From Ecdyonurus torrentis (lineage: Eukaryota; Arthropoda; Insecta; Ephemeroptera; Heptageniidae), in contig OX439133.1 of NCBI GenBank assembly GCA_949318235.1, positions 6,760,637 to 6,824,636 on the forward strand: DNA of 64,000 nucleotides, read 5' to 3'. Shown here piece by piece: positions 1 through 12,184 of the stretch (the stretch's first letter is position 1; each line of letters starts with the position of its first letter). Both the position numbers and the translations under genes were made by a program. The notes beneath the pieces were generated by a model that saw only the letters and a program-made list of their open reading frames with translations, had not been told where the DNA came from and searched no databases.

Positions 1-170
1 TAGTTTCTGATATTGTATTATTCCCTTTTAAAGTCATACATTCAAACATGCTGTTTTCTTCATGTTAATTTTATTTAATTATTAATACTAATTTAAATAT
101 TGAAAATAACACTGCCAGGCTTGGATTGGCCATAAGAAAAAGTCAGTGTTTGCCTGCTGGTACCCTAAGG

Positions 171-202
<32 letters not shown>

Positions 203-1270
203 TTTGAGTTATGTGAGATCTTTATGGCTTTATCTTAAATTACCAGGACCCACAAATCCAAGCTTGAGCACTAGTGCTATAAAAAGATAAATTATCATTT
301 TATCTACTTTTATCTGTATGGTTGGATAGTAAGTTTTTAAATTATTTGCATGTCAATAGTGGCATCTCATATAGTATAAAATCAATTCATACCTATCATT
401 AAAATTTTAACATGTGATTAAAAAATACATGCAACAATTTAATCCATGCAAAAATAAATAAATCAATTAATAAAAAAATAATAATAATAAAAAGAAGAAG
501 GAAGTTAGATAAGCTGGGGTTACATAATTTTAAAACAAATGCAATGACTTAATTATAAATATGTGAAAAAACCATCGAATTTCGCTCTGTATTAACTTCA
601 ATACACGGTGCTCTGATTTCTCTCGTCCTATCTCTATCCTATTGTTTTAGTAGCAATGACTTAATTATATAGCCTTAATAATATATTTCTTGTATGTATA
701 ACAACTATAGTTAATGATTAGGTATAATATATGAAATAAACTATCTTTAAATTGTTAATTAATTTCTTTCAAGATGCATCATTGAAGACATAATTTTATT
801 ATAGTAACTTATTACAAAGATAAAATGTAGCTTTCCATTTGTTTTTCTGTATATTTCAGCATTTTTTTTTCTACGTACGTTTTTGAGTAAATATGAGTCT
901 TTATTTTTAATAATAAATTGTTATTACCACATGAAACTCTTGACATTTTTTTTCTACATATTTATACCCTCCCCTTGCTTTGTTTTATATAAGATTTTGA
1001 GTGGATCGGAGTTCTCTGTATTCCTAAATTAAAATTCGTTTGTTTTCTTTTTTTTCTTTGTTTTTTTGTTTTTTTATTTTTTTTATGCACTTATTGTTAT
1101 TGCAATAATTTATTAATGATATGGCTAAATGTTATATTATGGTAAAGGTTCACGCATTAAATTAAATGGCTGAAAACCCTCTATGAACCATAAATAAATT
1201 TTATCATTATTTTTATCAATCAATTTTTTGGAAAGTTGATTTTAGAAAGTCCAATAACTTTGGAAAAAGA
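1..1270. other. AT-rich intergenic stretch, no gene seen
   Basis: No credible coding exon, RNA gene or clear transposon end was found here. The sequence is very AT-rich, with a poly(A) run near 171-198 and several short A/T tracts. No codon-biased frame of more than about 60 residues exists. It is probably old decayed repeat or intergenic DNA. Confidence 0.5.
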
Positions 1271-1299
1271 AAAAGGAAAAAAAAAAAAAAAAAAAAAAA

Positions 1300-1600
1300 A
1301 AAAACTTCCTAGCACACAGATAATAAAATCATTGATATCTGTCTGCACTGAACTCTTAGCACAGATGCGTGCCTTCATCAGTCCTTATACAGACTCATAG
1401 ATTTACAGTTTCTAACAGTGTCTGTTGGACTAACAAACACATACATATTCATTTATTGTTAGTCTATTGCCAAATAGCCATCAAACGTAATTATTATCTC
1501 AAAGCTAGTAAGATTTCCCCACACTATAGGACATTTGTCTTCACTATACGTAAAGACCTATGATGTTTTCCTTTTCTTTTAAATGTATCATAACTAAAAC
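1300..1600. mobile_element. Degraded copy of hairpin MITE family A
   Basis: This carries internal and terminal words shared by many copies in the window: 'tccttatacagactcatag' near 1382 and a right end near 1505-1580 ('ctatagg', 'taaagacc', 'ttttccttttctttt'). The family has terminal inverted repeats resembling AAAGGATAGGAGAAACCAGC and no coding capacity. This copy is worn, and its left end is unclear behind a long poly(A) run (1279-1304). Confidence 0.4.
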
Positions 1601-1604
1601 CATG

Positions 1605-1960
1605 ATATTTTCCTTAAGGATTGTATATAGATGGCTTATATCTCAAAATCTAAAAAAAAACTTTCAAATTTTATGATGCCATTTGAAAGTTAATAGTAAC
1701 AGCTACCTATGATAAAATTTTCAGAACCTGTGACCATCAGATAAGAGAGAAATTAAATATTGAAATTAACATGGGCTCTTATGGGACTAAAACTTAAAAA
1801 AATCATAATTCAAAATCTAGCATGGTGACCCCCCAAAATTTTTAATTTTTGAAGATACCTAATCCTAATGTATCACTGTGCAAGATTTTTCTGTCTTTAA
1901 AACTTTTTAGTCAAATGGTCAAATCCCGCAGTAGCTGATTTCCCGCCTTAAAATCTTATT
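1605..1960 (+). repeat. Dispersed repeat C, copy 1
   Basis: This segment is homologous, in opposite orientation, to 31010-31410. Shared words include 'atgccatttgaaagttaata', 'gtgaccatcaga', 'catgggctcttatgggact', 'ctagcatggtgacccccc' and 'gcgggaaat' near the end. No open reading frame is kept. It is probably a non-autonomous transposon or SINE-like family of unknown class. Confidence 0.55.
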
Positions 1961-3550
1961 CTTTATTTATATAATTATTAATTGTTGTTGTCGATTTTTG
2001 GATATCAAGAGAACAAGAGGTTTTTCAATCAAATTTTTTTTTTTTTCATAAGTTTGCATTTTATTGACAAGTAATGTATGTGTATAATACATATTAAAAA
2101 AAATTAAAGAAAACAAATGCTAGGACATAAATTAATACAACGATAATATTAAATTTTGCTACATTTATTTAAATTTGAAACATATATTTATATTATAAAA
2201 CAAAATTACAATTGGAGAGATCCAAACAGGATAATATTAATACAGAACTTTCTTAATTAGTTTTTTTTTATTGTTAACACACTTTATAATTAAGAAAGTT
2301 AGGTATATATAGAAAAGAGGAATTTTTAAATTATGTTATTTTTACGACAAAAGAACTACATATTAAATACAAATTAAAATTATATTAATGCCGCAGAACA
2401 ATAAAAAAAACTGCTATAGCTTGCTATTAATAATAATAAAAAAGCAAACACGTTAAAAGTTGTAACATAAAATTTTTAATTTACATTATTTAAATACATA
2501 CACCGATTTTGTTTTCTTCTTATTCGTTTGTTTGTTTTTTTAAGAATTATAAAAAAGGTTATTAGAAATTCAATTCAAATCTTCTTCTTTTTTTTTTTAA
2601 TTCACCACCTATTTAAAATATAACTTTTAACTTTCTATTGTGAGGTGCATCCCTAAATTCATTTTTTATTTTTGCCATAACTTTGTGTAGCAAATTAATA
2701 GTTTTCATTTAAATCAATGCTATTTAATAATTTGGTGTTGAAAAATAGCAAATTTATAGCAAAAAAATAAATATATGAATTTACCTTCTCATTTAATTTA
2801 AGATTCAAATAATAGGTATAGTATTAAATTAAAAAATAATAATTATGAAAATTTTTACTCTTTAGGCCTGCGGTTTAAAATTTTAGTTTTAGTGTATCAC
2901 TGTCTTTCTCTCTTTTTTCTTTTTAAGATTCCCAACAGATTTCTGAACATACAAGGAAACATAGAGTTGATATTCAGACTTGATTTAAATTTCTAATGAT
3001 TGCTTCACAACATTAAGAGCTTTATAGAAACAAATAAATTTAAGTGCATTTTTTTTTTTAAATAACAAAGTTTGTTGACAACTCCTACAAAAAACCCTGG
3101 TGAAATATGTTCAGAAAGGAACCTCTTCATAGGTTTATTTGTTTGTTTTTAATTTTTTTAAGACGGTTATTAAATGACTATAGCAATGTAATTTTATCTA
3201 GCGTGAGGTACACAACCAGGGTTTTATATTTGACTATCAAACAATGCTATTATTTAATATTTATGATTAAACATGTAAAAAATGTGATATAATTTTGTTA
3301 TTATTATTATCTGATGTCATCCATATCAGCCTTTGTGAGTTAGCAGTTAGTCATCATCGTTTAGGGCCTGCTTCATCAGCTGGATCTGTGTCGAAACAAA
3401 AGAGATAATTAGTAAACTAGATAGTAGGTGGAGTATTGCTTTGATTAGGTTTGAAGCTATTGTCTAGTTGCGATTTATTGATGTATTGTTTCATTTTATA
3501 GAACTAATATTGATTAATGAAATACACTGTATGGAAATTATGTATTATAT
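1961..3550. other. AT-rich stretch, no gene seen
   Basis: Only A/T tracts and weak internal similarity are visible: two poorly matching segments near 2530-2740 and 3110-3260 share short words such as 'gtttgtttttttaag' and 'gtgaggt'. No exon with splice sites and a conserved product was recognised. Confidence 0.4.
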
Positions 3551-3699
3551 TTTATCAAAGGAAAAAAAATAAGGAAACCAGCAAGTAGGAGCCTTTCCAC
3601 AATGAAGTATGGAGCTAGGTAAAGATCTTGATGACAGTTTTTTTTTTTTTTTTTTTTTAAGTTGCCATGAGTACAGTGCAGTGAGTTCCCCGCCAAAAG

Positions 3700-3730
<31 letters not shown>

Positions 3731-3815
3731 GGGGTATTTAAATTACACGGTTTTTAATGTGAATTTTTTTAATGGGTCATCAAGCCATAACTACCCCAAA
3801 GAAAAAGCTCAGCAG

Positions 3816-3852
<37 letters not shown>

Positions 3853-4015
3853 TGTTGCTCAAAAATTAACCTTTGTTGAAACAATCATCATAGGTAGTTA
3901 GGGGGTCAACCATGTAATGGCATTTTTAAGTAACTAGATCAAATATTCACCAAACTATAGGACATCTCTCCACTATGGTGAGGCTCTTGTTAGTTTCCTT
4001 TTTTTATTTTAATTT
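3551..4015. mobile_element. Family A hairpin MITE with long homopolymer centre
   Basis: The left end ('aaggaaaccagcaag' near 3573) and the inverted right end ('ggctcttgttagtttcc' near 3981-3997) match family A terminal inverted repeats. The interior holds a T run (3638-3658), an A run followed by a G run (about 3700-3734) and another A run (about 3820-3850). No coding content. Confidence 0.55.
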
Positions 4016-4372
4016 TTTAGCAAATACATTTATTTTTCCATTTTTTTCTATTGCATCTATGTATTTTTACTGTTTAAATCCTTTTACCCCCGTAAGTTGC
4101 AAACATTTAAACCTGGTTCAACCTCGGTTTAAGTATTGTTGGGCTTAAACCTGGTTTAACTTTCAAATCGGTAAGTTGCAAACCGCTTAAACCAGGTTTA
4201 AATTGTTGTAAATAAACTCGGTTTAAACCAGGTTTAAACCGATTCTTGGTAAGTTGCAAACAAGTTAAACCAGGTTTAACTCCTCCAACAGTGAAAAAAG
4301 TTAAACCACCGAGCTCGACCGTTTAAGTTCGAGTTAACTACATTTTTGAGGTCTAAAGAGTATATTTTTCGA

Positions 4373-4417
<45 letters not shown>

Positions 4418-4607
4418 GGAGATATTATTTCTTGCGTTTTTTAACATTACTATATTATTATTATGTTGTTTCATTCATATATTATTTTGCATGAGATTTT
4501 TTTTTTCTGAAATTATTTTTAATTAAAAAAAATATACGGTAATAATATGGTGCAATTAAATTATAGTATTAATTTATAGTGTTAAAGCCTCTAACCATAC
4601 TAGCCAT

Positions 4608-6064
4608 ATTCCATAATATTGTAGGGTGGGCCGACCCAAGTTGAGTGATGGTCATTTGACGTACCCGCGGTCCTCCGTGCGCCGTATATCGCGTAAAAAC
4701 TAAAAACCGCGTGACGTCACCCGTGACCAACTTGATGCTGTGCCATAGGCGTTTTGGTGCAAATGGAGGTTTGCGATAATTGCTGCCGTATTTCTGTTCT
4801 TGAATGCAGCGCTTCCAAATTTTGTACTTAGGGCCAAAAAGAACCAAAGTAAATAAATCGTGCCATCGTTTGTCGATATTGTAAGTGGGTCGCGAGCCGT
4901 GGCGGTGGAAACACGTGAGATGTGTGCGAGTACAGGTGTTGTCGGGACAAGCAAGGCAAAACATAGAGTAGTCCGATTTCAGCCATCAAGGTGTCGATTC
5001 ATAGGGAACTTGACGTGCCAAAGACAATGGTGATAATTAAACATTTGCATCTTCAACCTTTATTGAGATTAGGGGTAGTTCACCCCCCAAAATTAAAGTT
5101 TTCGTATCTGAGTGCAACCAAGATTCTTACCTGGGTAATTTGCCATGCCTAAGACAATGGTGATAATTAAAAATTTGCATCTTCAACCCTTAACGAGATT
5201 AGGGGTATTTTACCCCCAAATTAAAAGTTCCTGTATCTGAGTGCAACAAAGACTATTACCGGGGTAATTTGTCTTTCCAAAGACAATTGTGATAATTAAA
5301 AATTTGCATCTTCAACCCTTAACGAGATTAGGGGTAGTTTACCCCCAAATTAAAAGTTCCTGTATCTGAGTGCAACAAAGGCTCTTACATGGGTAATTTG
5401 CCTTGCCAAATACAATGGTAATAATAAAAATTTTCACCTTCAATTTTTTGTTGAGATTTTAAAATATTTAAATTTGTCGTATCTAAGTGTAGCAAATTCG
5501 CTTACTTGGGTAATATAACGTGCCAAAGGCAGCAAATTGATAATCGGTAATGACCTACGGTGCGCACCAACACCCTAAATATAGGACCGTGCAGAAGACC
5601 TACTAATAAAGGTCTTGTGTGTGCACCATCTAGGCGGAGTCAATATGCAGTAAGTCTACGGTGCGCACCACCTTAGGAGGAGCCAAAAGTGCCGTGCGTC
5701 TGCGAGGCCGCCGCACCTCAGGTCTAGTGTGTGCACCACCTTTCCCCAGGTCTACTGTGTGCACCATCTCTTCCCAACTTGCCTCAGGTCTACTGTGAGC
5801 ACTACTTAGCATCAAGTCTACTGTGCACACCACCTTGCAAAGGCAGTGTGCACAGTAGACTTGATGGAAGGTGGTGCACACAGTGGACCTGAGGCAAGTT
5901 GGGAAGGTGGTGCACGCAGTAGACCTATGACACAGCATCAAGTTGGTCACGGGTGACGTCACGCGGTTTTTAGTTTCACGCGATATACGGCGCATGGAGG
6001 ACCGCGAGTACGTCGAATGACTATCACTCAACTTGGGTCGACCCACTCTACAATATTATGGAAT
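4608..6064. mobile_element. Long terminal-inverted-repeat element D, copy 1
   Basis: About 145 bp at the left end (4608-4752) is inverted at the right end (about 5922-6064), starting with ATTCCATAATATTGTAG. The arms contain GCGTGACGTCACCCGTGACC. The interior contains the 130 bp tandem array and a block of repeated 'tctactgtgtgcacca' words at 5590-5940. No transposase frame is evident, so it is probably non-autonomous. The left internal part is homologous to the element at 7166-7873. Confidence 0.75.
5010..5535. repeat. 130 bp tandem repeat, about 4 units, inside element D
   Basis: Units begin near 5018, 5148, 5278, 5408 and 5525 with a variant of 'caaagacaatggtgataatt' and carry 'gagattaggggta' and 'gtatctgagtgcaac'. 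Spacing is 130 bp for the first units. The last is shorter and diverged. Confidence 0.85.
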
Positions 6065-7165
6065 AAAATGCACCTTGATATCAAGTGTTTACCCTGGCTT
6101 TAAGGCAAAATGTGAATGTAAATTCATGTGAATGAGATGTAAAATAATGTAGAGTTACAAAAATTGGTACTAAGATAGATCAGTGTCTTTTTAGAAGGTG
6201 TGAAATAGTTTAATACCTAAACTGCTCTCAAAGAGTTTAAAAGGAGTGACGAATATCTGAAAATAAATTACGCTATAATAGCTTTCATTATGGTTGTGGG
6301 CTAAACTGTCTGCGTTCGAATAAAGCCCACAAACCCGGCTGAGGAACTGGAAATCCTTTTTTTTTTTTTTTTTTTTTTTTGCAGCTTTTGGTAGAGTAGT
6401 TTGACCCGAGTTACCGAGACAATCAAGTCATCCGACCTGGGTACGCTGCTCATATAGTGTAGGGGTGGAGAGAAAAAAGAGCAAAATAATAGTAATAAAA
6501 TAAAAGATTTGTGATATTTACATCGCGGCCATAAGTTAAGACGCGTGTGTTTGATATTACAGCATGTTAAATTTTGATTTTATTTTATTAGCATTATGAA
6601 GCGTGCATAATAGTTTTAATTTTTAATAATTGGCTTGTTAGCTTAAAATCGAGGTGCATTTTATTTCTCGGTGGCAGATTGAGGTCCGAGATTATCTCGA
6701 AGGGCCGCGGCTAAAGAGGGCCGTCGGGCCGTCTTCGCAGCAACCGCACAAAAAAAAAAAAAAAAAAAGGAAAGAAAGAAAGGAAATTATTGAATTTTAT
6801 GGATAGTTTAGAAATTGATATAACTATAATAAGATCGTATGGCGATGACTGATCCTGTATACAATATCATGCTCTTTCGTCTTGTGCTTATTATATTAGT
6901 ATCATGCTTTGGATGAACTTTGTCAAATAAAAATTCATACAAAGAAATATAATATTTTTGTACATAAAAATTTCCTATTCTTGCCCTATTTTTTTCTTTT
7001 CTTTTTCTTACGTAAAATGATTGTAAAATTAGCATGCAAGCCCCCTTTTTATTAAAAGTTTCACCTGCAGCGCGATGCTGGGGGGCTCCCAGACACCCCA
7101 GTGGGTATGGGCTGTCTCTTTAGATTTTTTCAAGGGCTGTGGAGCCCCAGTCCGCCCCCTAATTT
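6065..7165. other. Repeat-derived spacer between two element D copies
   Basis: No gene is visible. A sequence that follows element D copy 1 ('aaaatgcaccttgatatc' then 'aagtgtttaccctggcttta') also follows copy 2 at 7876-7918, so it belongs to a larger repeated unit. The same word in inverse orientation occurs near 6644-6665. The 7040-7160 segment is GC-richer ('ggggggctcccagacacccc') and may be a further repeat fragment. Confidence 0.45.
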
Positions 7166-7873
7166 CCTAATATGGTAGAATGCGTGGTAGGTTGTGAGTG
7201 ATGGTCATTCGACATGACATTACGGTCATATCGCGTAAAAATTAAAAATAAATTGACGTCACCCACGGGTGATTTCAGGTGACCAACTATGTAGATGCCG
7301 TGCTATAGGCGTATTGCAGCAAATGGAGATTTGCAAAAATTGCTTTCGTTTTGTTGTTTTTTTATTACAGCGCTTCCAAATTTGGTATTTTATGTTAAAA
7401 AGAACCAAAGTAAATGAATTAGGCTATAGTTTGTCAATATCTTAAGTGGATCGCGAGCCTTGGCGGTGCAAACAGGTGAGATGTGCGCGAGTACTGCGCA
7501 GGTTTTGTCGGGACAGTTAGGGCAAAAAAAAAAAAAAAAAAAGTTCTCCGATTTCAGCCATCAAGATATCGATTCATAGGTAACTTGACGTGCCCGCGAT
7601 ATCGACAAACGATTGCCTAATTCATTTACTTTGGTTCTTTTTAACATAAAATGCCAAATTTGGAAGCGCACAGTAATAAAAAAACAACAAAACTAAAGCA
7701 ATTTTTGCAAATCTTCATTTGCTGAAAAACACCTATAGCACAGCATCTAGTTGGTCATGCGTAACGCACGCAATTTTTAACTTTTACGCGATATACGACG
7801 CAGCAGCACCGCGGGTATGTAGAAAGACCATCACTCAACTCAACTTGGGTTGACACACCCTACCATATTATGA
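7166..7873. mobile_element. Fold-back element D, copy 2
   Basis: The left arm (about 7166-7455) and right arm (about 7591-7873) are inverted copies, including 'aaagaaccaaagtaaatgaa' against its complement near 7624. The interior near 7450-7600 matches 4870-5020 of copy 1. It has no coding content. Transcription through it could form a long hairpin. Confidence 0.75.
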
Positions 7874-8328
7874 AATAAAATGCACCTCGATCTCAAGTGT
7901 TTACCCTGGCTTTAATGTAAAATTAAAATATAAATACAACTTGATATAAAAGTTCTATAATGATCCTAAAAAATATATATATTCCATAATGCCATAACAC
8001 CCTGCAATGTTTTTTATGTAAAATAAGGGAAGGCGGGTGCATCAATTTTTTTTCTTCTTCCAAATTTGACATTATAAAATTTTCAATAAAAAAAAGTACC
8101 ATGCATAAATCAAATGGATTTTAATGAGGTTTATACTAATATATAAAATATATTGCAATATATCTTAAATATAGTTACGGAAACAATCGAAAATTTAAAG
8201 AAGCAACCTGCAACGTTTTATAGTCCCATGTTTTACAGCACGATTCGCAGTACGTGTTTACCAATTGGCGGTCGGTTCTAACGATCTCTTGATTAAGTCG
8301 CGATGAATGACAAAACCTACTTTAATCC

Positions 8329-8359
<31 letters not shown>

Positions 8360-8590
8360 ATGTTGATAGCCTTACATTTAACGTCAACCATGGCCGATGC
8401 ATTAGGGCATACATGCTGTTTAGGAAGTTTTTTTTCCAGTTTTATCCACGTCTAGCTAATATTAAAAAAAGAAGTATACACATTCGTGTTTGTTATGAAA
8501 AAGTTTTTCGTTCTGTATATTATATGTTTACGTCCCTTTGTGACAATAAAATTGCTGTACTAGATAAGGAACATGATTTTTTTCCCTGTA

Positions 8591-8943
8591 TTTAAAAATT
8601 ATCGTTTTCCCCGCTGTACACGCTGTCATATAGAGAATACAAGCAACCACGAACTTAAAAAAAAAAAAATTATTTTACGGATATGAAACCTTTACCAGTA
8701 TAGGTCAAACGATGGACCTCGACTGCCCGCGAGTGACCAGACGCTATAACTCGCAACCTGCTGGACCAAAGTATGATCTCTTGAACATGGATCTAAATAG
8801 TTTTCATTATTAAAAATCATGGTAAAGGTTTCATTTCCGCAAAAAAAATTAGGATTTTTTTTTTTTTTTTTTTTTAAGTTCGTGCGGTTGCTTGTATTCT
8901 CCATATGACAGCGTGTACAGCGGGGAAAACGATAATTTTTAAA
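8591..8943. mobile_element. MITE with about 70 bp terminal inverted repeats
   Basis: The left arm 8591-8662 and right arm 8872-8943 are inverted copies (TTATCGTTTTCCCCGCTGTA). Nested inside is a second inverted pair, 'atgaaacctttacc' (8682) against 'ggtaaaggtttcat' (8820), bounding a short GC-richer core. No open frame of interest. Confidence 0.8.
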
Positions 8944-9419
8944 TTATGGAGAAATTCACATTCCTTAATTATCTGCAATTTAATTGTCACAAAGGATGGT
9001 AAAAATAATAAATATTATACACAAAACAAAAGTAAGTTTTAAAAGAAAATTATACAGTATAATTATTATGCAAAATATTAAGTAAACATGGAGAAAAATG
9101 TAAAAATCGCAGTGCAATTCCTAAGCATTAGGTCACCGCAGCCGAAACATTAAAACGTATATCTACAAGCCATCTCGGAAAGTAATAGAGATAAAGTAGC
9201 AAATCTGGTGTTCATTCTATTTTTTTTCACAAAAAAATCAGATTGGCGTTGGTTTTATTGCGCTATCTCAATTAGGGAGAAAGCTGAAAAAACAGCTTAC
9301 CAAAGCGCGAGGTCAAATGGGACCAAAGTAACAGCAATGACAAATTTCACTTCTTGCAACTTCTCACTTTTTTACTAGTTATTCTACAGAAATGAGACTT
9401 TTATCATTATTTCTAACTT

Positions 9420-10003
9420 GATTATTGAAAATCTCTCCAGTTGCTTCGTACGGCATTGAAATTTTCTGGTCATTTATGTCTATAACAGACTTCAAAAATC
9501 TAGAATCTGTTAAGTCTCGGTACTTAAAACGGATACTTTGCTTGTCAAAATTTACGTCGTCAAAGCTGGTTTACGAGCTAGCAGGGGAGGAGTTATTTGT
9601 AACGGAACTACAAGTGAAATTTAAATTGTTAAAAACAGATAATTACATTAAATTTGTTAAGGATAGACTAAGTAAAACTGAAGATATCAGCCTGGCCTTC
9701 TATAATACCCCTGCATTTAATATTAATAATATTAATGGGTGGAAAGGCCCAAACTGTACAGACAGGCATGTTTTTACCCGTTATGCGGTGCATGGTTTCC
9801 ACCATGTAATCTGTCAAATTAAAGAATTTCACGAGTGTAATGATAAATGTGTATGTGTATTATGTAGTGGCCTATGTACTAGGTACCACTTACTTCATTG
9901 TCCATCTCGGACCCTATCATTAAGTCAATATGCAAAAATGTAGACCTATATAAATATGTATATAAATATGTATAAGTACACCTTGGTGTTTAATAAATAA
10001 ATA
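9420..10003 (+). mobile_element. 5'-truncated LINE, copy 1
   Basis: This is the 3' end of a non-LTR retrotransposon. The open frame 9425-9943 encodes the C-terminal part of a reverse transcriptase protein ending in a Cys/His cluster (CVCVLC, then CTRYHLLHC). An AATAAATAAATA-type tail follows. It is flanked by an exact 14 bp direct repeat, ATTATTTCTAACTT, at 9406-9419 and 10004-10017. It is nearly identical to the copies at 35270-36191 and 48585-49490, with one substitution noticed in the coding part, so the family inserted recently. The clade cannot be named from this fragment. Confidence 0.92.
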
Positions 10004-10031
10004 ATTATTTCTAACTTAGAAAAAAATTTAG

Positions 10032-10175
10032 ATTGATATGCGGGTGTCCACACTTTGCTCCACTACAACAAGAGATAGCGCTCCGCACCCCACCGAAGCC
10101 ACCCACTGCGGACACAAAGAGGTCCTGCGCTCTATCTCGTTGTAGTGGAGCAAAGTGTGGACACCCACATATCAA
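10032..10175. mobile_element. Short hairpin MITE with about 45 bp arms
   Basis: The arm 'gggtgtccacactttgctcc' continuing to 'agatagcgc' (10042-10080) is inverted at about 10126-10160. The loop contains CACCGAAGCC. It is non-coding and lies inside the larger fold-back element. Confidence 0.75.
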
Positions 10176-10803
10176 TATCAATATTAATAAAAGTAAGAAA
10201 TGATGGTAAAAGTCTCATTTCGATGGAATAACTAGTAAAAAAGTGAGAAGTTGCAAGAAGTAAAATTTGTCATTGCTCTGTTACTTCGGTCCCATTTGAC
10301 CCTCGGTAGGCTTTTTTTCAGCTTTCTCACTAATTGAGATAGCGCAATAAAACCAACGCCAATCTGATTTTTTTGTGAAAAAAATTAGAATGAACACCAG
10401 ATTTGCTATTTTATCTCTATTACTTCCCGAGATGGCTTGTAAAAAATCTCCGCCAACAGTGACCAAAATGCACAAATATAGTATTTTTAAAATACTCATA
10501 TTACGCACAAATATTAAACTTTCCTTTATAAATCATATATTTATCGCTTCCTTATTAAATTTTCTTTATTTTCATGCAAATATATATAATTTTTCGTTTG
10601 TATTTAGTTTCAAACGCGCGAGATAAGAAGCACTTTCTTTCCCACATTTAAGAATTTTCAAATGTTCGCTCAACAGACAAAAAAGTTAAACCTGGTTTAA
10701 CTTCGTTGCAACTTACCAAAAGTGCAAAATTAACTCGAGTTAAGTCGTTGAACCAGGTTTAGTTAAACCGAGTTTAAACCATTGTTGCAACTTACGGCCC
10801 TTA

Positions 10804-11131
10804 ATGAAGCATTGTTAATATATCACAGAGCATAGCATATTTAAGTTAAATACATATAAGTAGACTAAATATATATTTTTTATTTTATTTAAATTAATAC
10901 TTAGAATAGGGAGACAAAAATGTCTTTTTGTTTATTACAACTGATATTTTTTATAGATAAACGAAGAATTCATGCAATCTGAATTACTGTACATTCTACT
11001 TTTACAACACAACATTTAACTACACTACACAATTTCTACACTAAAAAAACTACCACAATAAATCAAGTTTGTATTTGCAATATAATAATACTAAATTTTT
11101 AGATTTCTAAGATAATTAAAATGCAATGATA
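10804..11131. other. AT-rich spacer, nothing recognised
   Basis: No gene, repeat end or structured motif was recognised between the putative Harbinger-like right end and the next MITE. Confidence 0.5.
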
Positions 11132-11463
11132 GTTAAAGTGACTCTCCAGACCAGACAACATGTCCTTTTATTTCATTAAACACTTAAAGGGATTATCCAA
11201 AAATACAATTATTTTATCCAAGAAACCAATCATGACGCCCTAAACTTATTAGAAAAATTTCAACTCATGCAACTCGCAATACTTTTTCTATTGAGCATCA
11301 CTGGTCATGACGTCAGTAAAAGTGTGTTTTTGCCTACTTTACAATTTTTAGAGCTCTTTTGCAGAGTTACATTTGGGTAATACTGTAATGAAATTCGATA
11401 ATGTTACTGACAAGTGAGTGTCCCATTTTGTTTATGTTGTTAGGTCTGGAGAGTAGCTTTAAT
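11132..11463. mobile_element. MITE with about 30 bp terminal inverted repeats
   Basis: The left end 'ttaaagtgactctccagacc' (11133) is inverted at the right end ('ggtctggagagtagctttaa', 11443-11462). The length is about 330 bp and it has no coding capacity. Superfamily undetermined. Confidence 0.7.
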
Positions 11464-11741
11464 GCCCAAATACAAGTACACCCTTTGGGCGCATCAAGCG
11501 TTATTGCCCAATTTATCATTAGATTTATTCCTGATTTTATTTTTATGTTATCAAAAGATATAAAAGTTAACAATTGCTCTACAAGGATAATCTCTGTGTT
11601 TAAAAAAGAAAAGAAAAATGTTTTACATGCATCTCAACTCTGTAAAATTAGAAGTCTGGATTGAACTGGCTGTAAGGCTTAAGCAGGTTATCATTTTTTG
11701 AACCCTTACTTGATTTTAAGTACCCTATTAGCCCCCTGTAT

Positions 11742-12133
11742 CAGGGTTTCAAAATTTTGCCCAGCCAAAAAAAAAAAAAAGTTTTTTTTTGGCGGGGGGG
11801 GGGGGGGGGGGGGGGGGGGTACCCACTAAAAAAAAACACTGAAAAAAAAGGGTTTTATTGGGTTAAAAAAAAGTAAAAAAAAAAAATAATAATAATAATA
11901 ATAAAAATGCTATTTCTGAAGAAAACACAAAGCTTAAAATATGATTTGAAACATATTAACTTTTTTCTTTCAACGTACTTTAACGTTTTTTTTATTTATA
12001 AAATTTACCGCATTTTTTTTTTGAGTGCAACAAATGATGGTCCCAATATAAAAAGTTCTTGTTTATTTTTAATTTTATACAAAAAAAAAGCTTTTACAAA
12101 AAACAAACACATGTAGTGGGTTTTATTGGGCTT

Positions 12134-12166
<33 letters not shown>

Positions 12167-12184
12167 GGGGTTTTTGAAACCCTG
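11742..12184. mobile_element. hAT-like MITE, 443 bp, with 7 bp direct repeats
   Basis: Its terminal inverted repeats are CAGGGTTTCAAAA (11742-11754) and the complement ending 12184. It is flanked exactly by CCTGTAT at 11735-11741 and 12185-12191. The CAGGG start is typical of hAT elements, whose target duplications are 8 bp, so one flanking base may have mutated. The interior is dominated by homopolymers: a G run at about 11794-11819 and an A run at about 12135-12165. Confidence 0.7.

Larger units (their letters stand above)
9165..10440. mobile_element. Fold-back element with about 250 bp arms, interrupted by a LINE
   Basis: The left arm (9165-9419) is inverted at 10200-10440. Shared words include ACAAGCCATCTCGG, 'agattggcgttggttttatt', 'gcgctatctcaatta' and 'gttgcaagaagt'. 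The LINE fragment 9420-10003 sits at the inner edge of the left arm, and a further hairpin (10032-10175) occupies the centre. Without the LINE, the element would be about 680 bp. Confidence 0.75.
4087..10800. mobile_element. Putative 6.7 kb PIF/Harbinger-like non-autonomous element
   Basis: The ends are inverted copies of CCGTAAGTTGCAA (4090-4102 and 10785-10797), each flanked directly by TTA (4084-4086 and 10801-10803), the target duplication typical of PIF/Harbinger. Subterminal words GGTAAGTTGCAA and GTTAAACCAGGTTTAA recur in both ends (4087-4345 and 10665-10800) in mirrored order. No transposase frame was found inside, only other inserted elements. The three outermost bases of the two ends differ (CCC versus GGG), so the pairing of these ends into one element is an inference. 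They could be two unrelated solo ends. Confidence 0.45.

Noticed and set aside
5010..5535. CRISPR array
   Set aside because: The 130 bp units are tandem without unique spacers, in a eukaryotic transposon.
5630..6046. 138-residue minus-strand open frame
   Set aside because: It covers the repeated 'tctactgtgtgcacca' words and the right arm of element D. No domain is recognisable.
9425..9943. 172-residue open frame as a host gene
   Set aside because: It is the C-terminal end of a LINE protein, flanked by a target duplication, with two nearly identical copies in the window.
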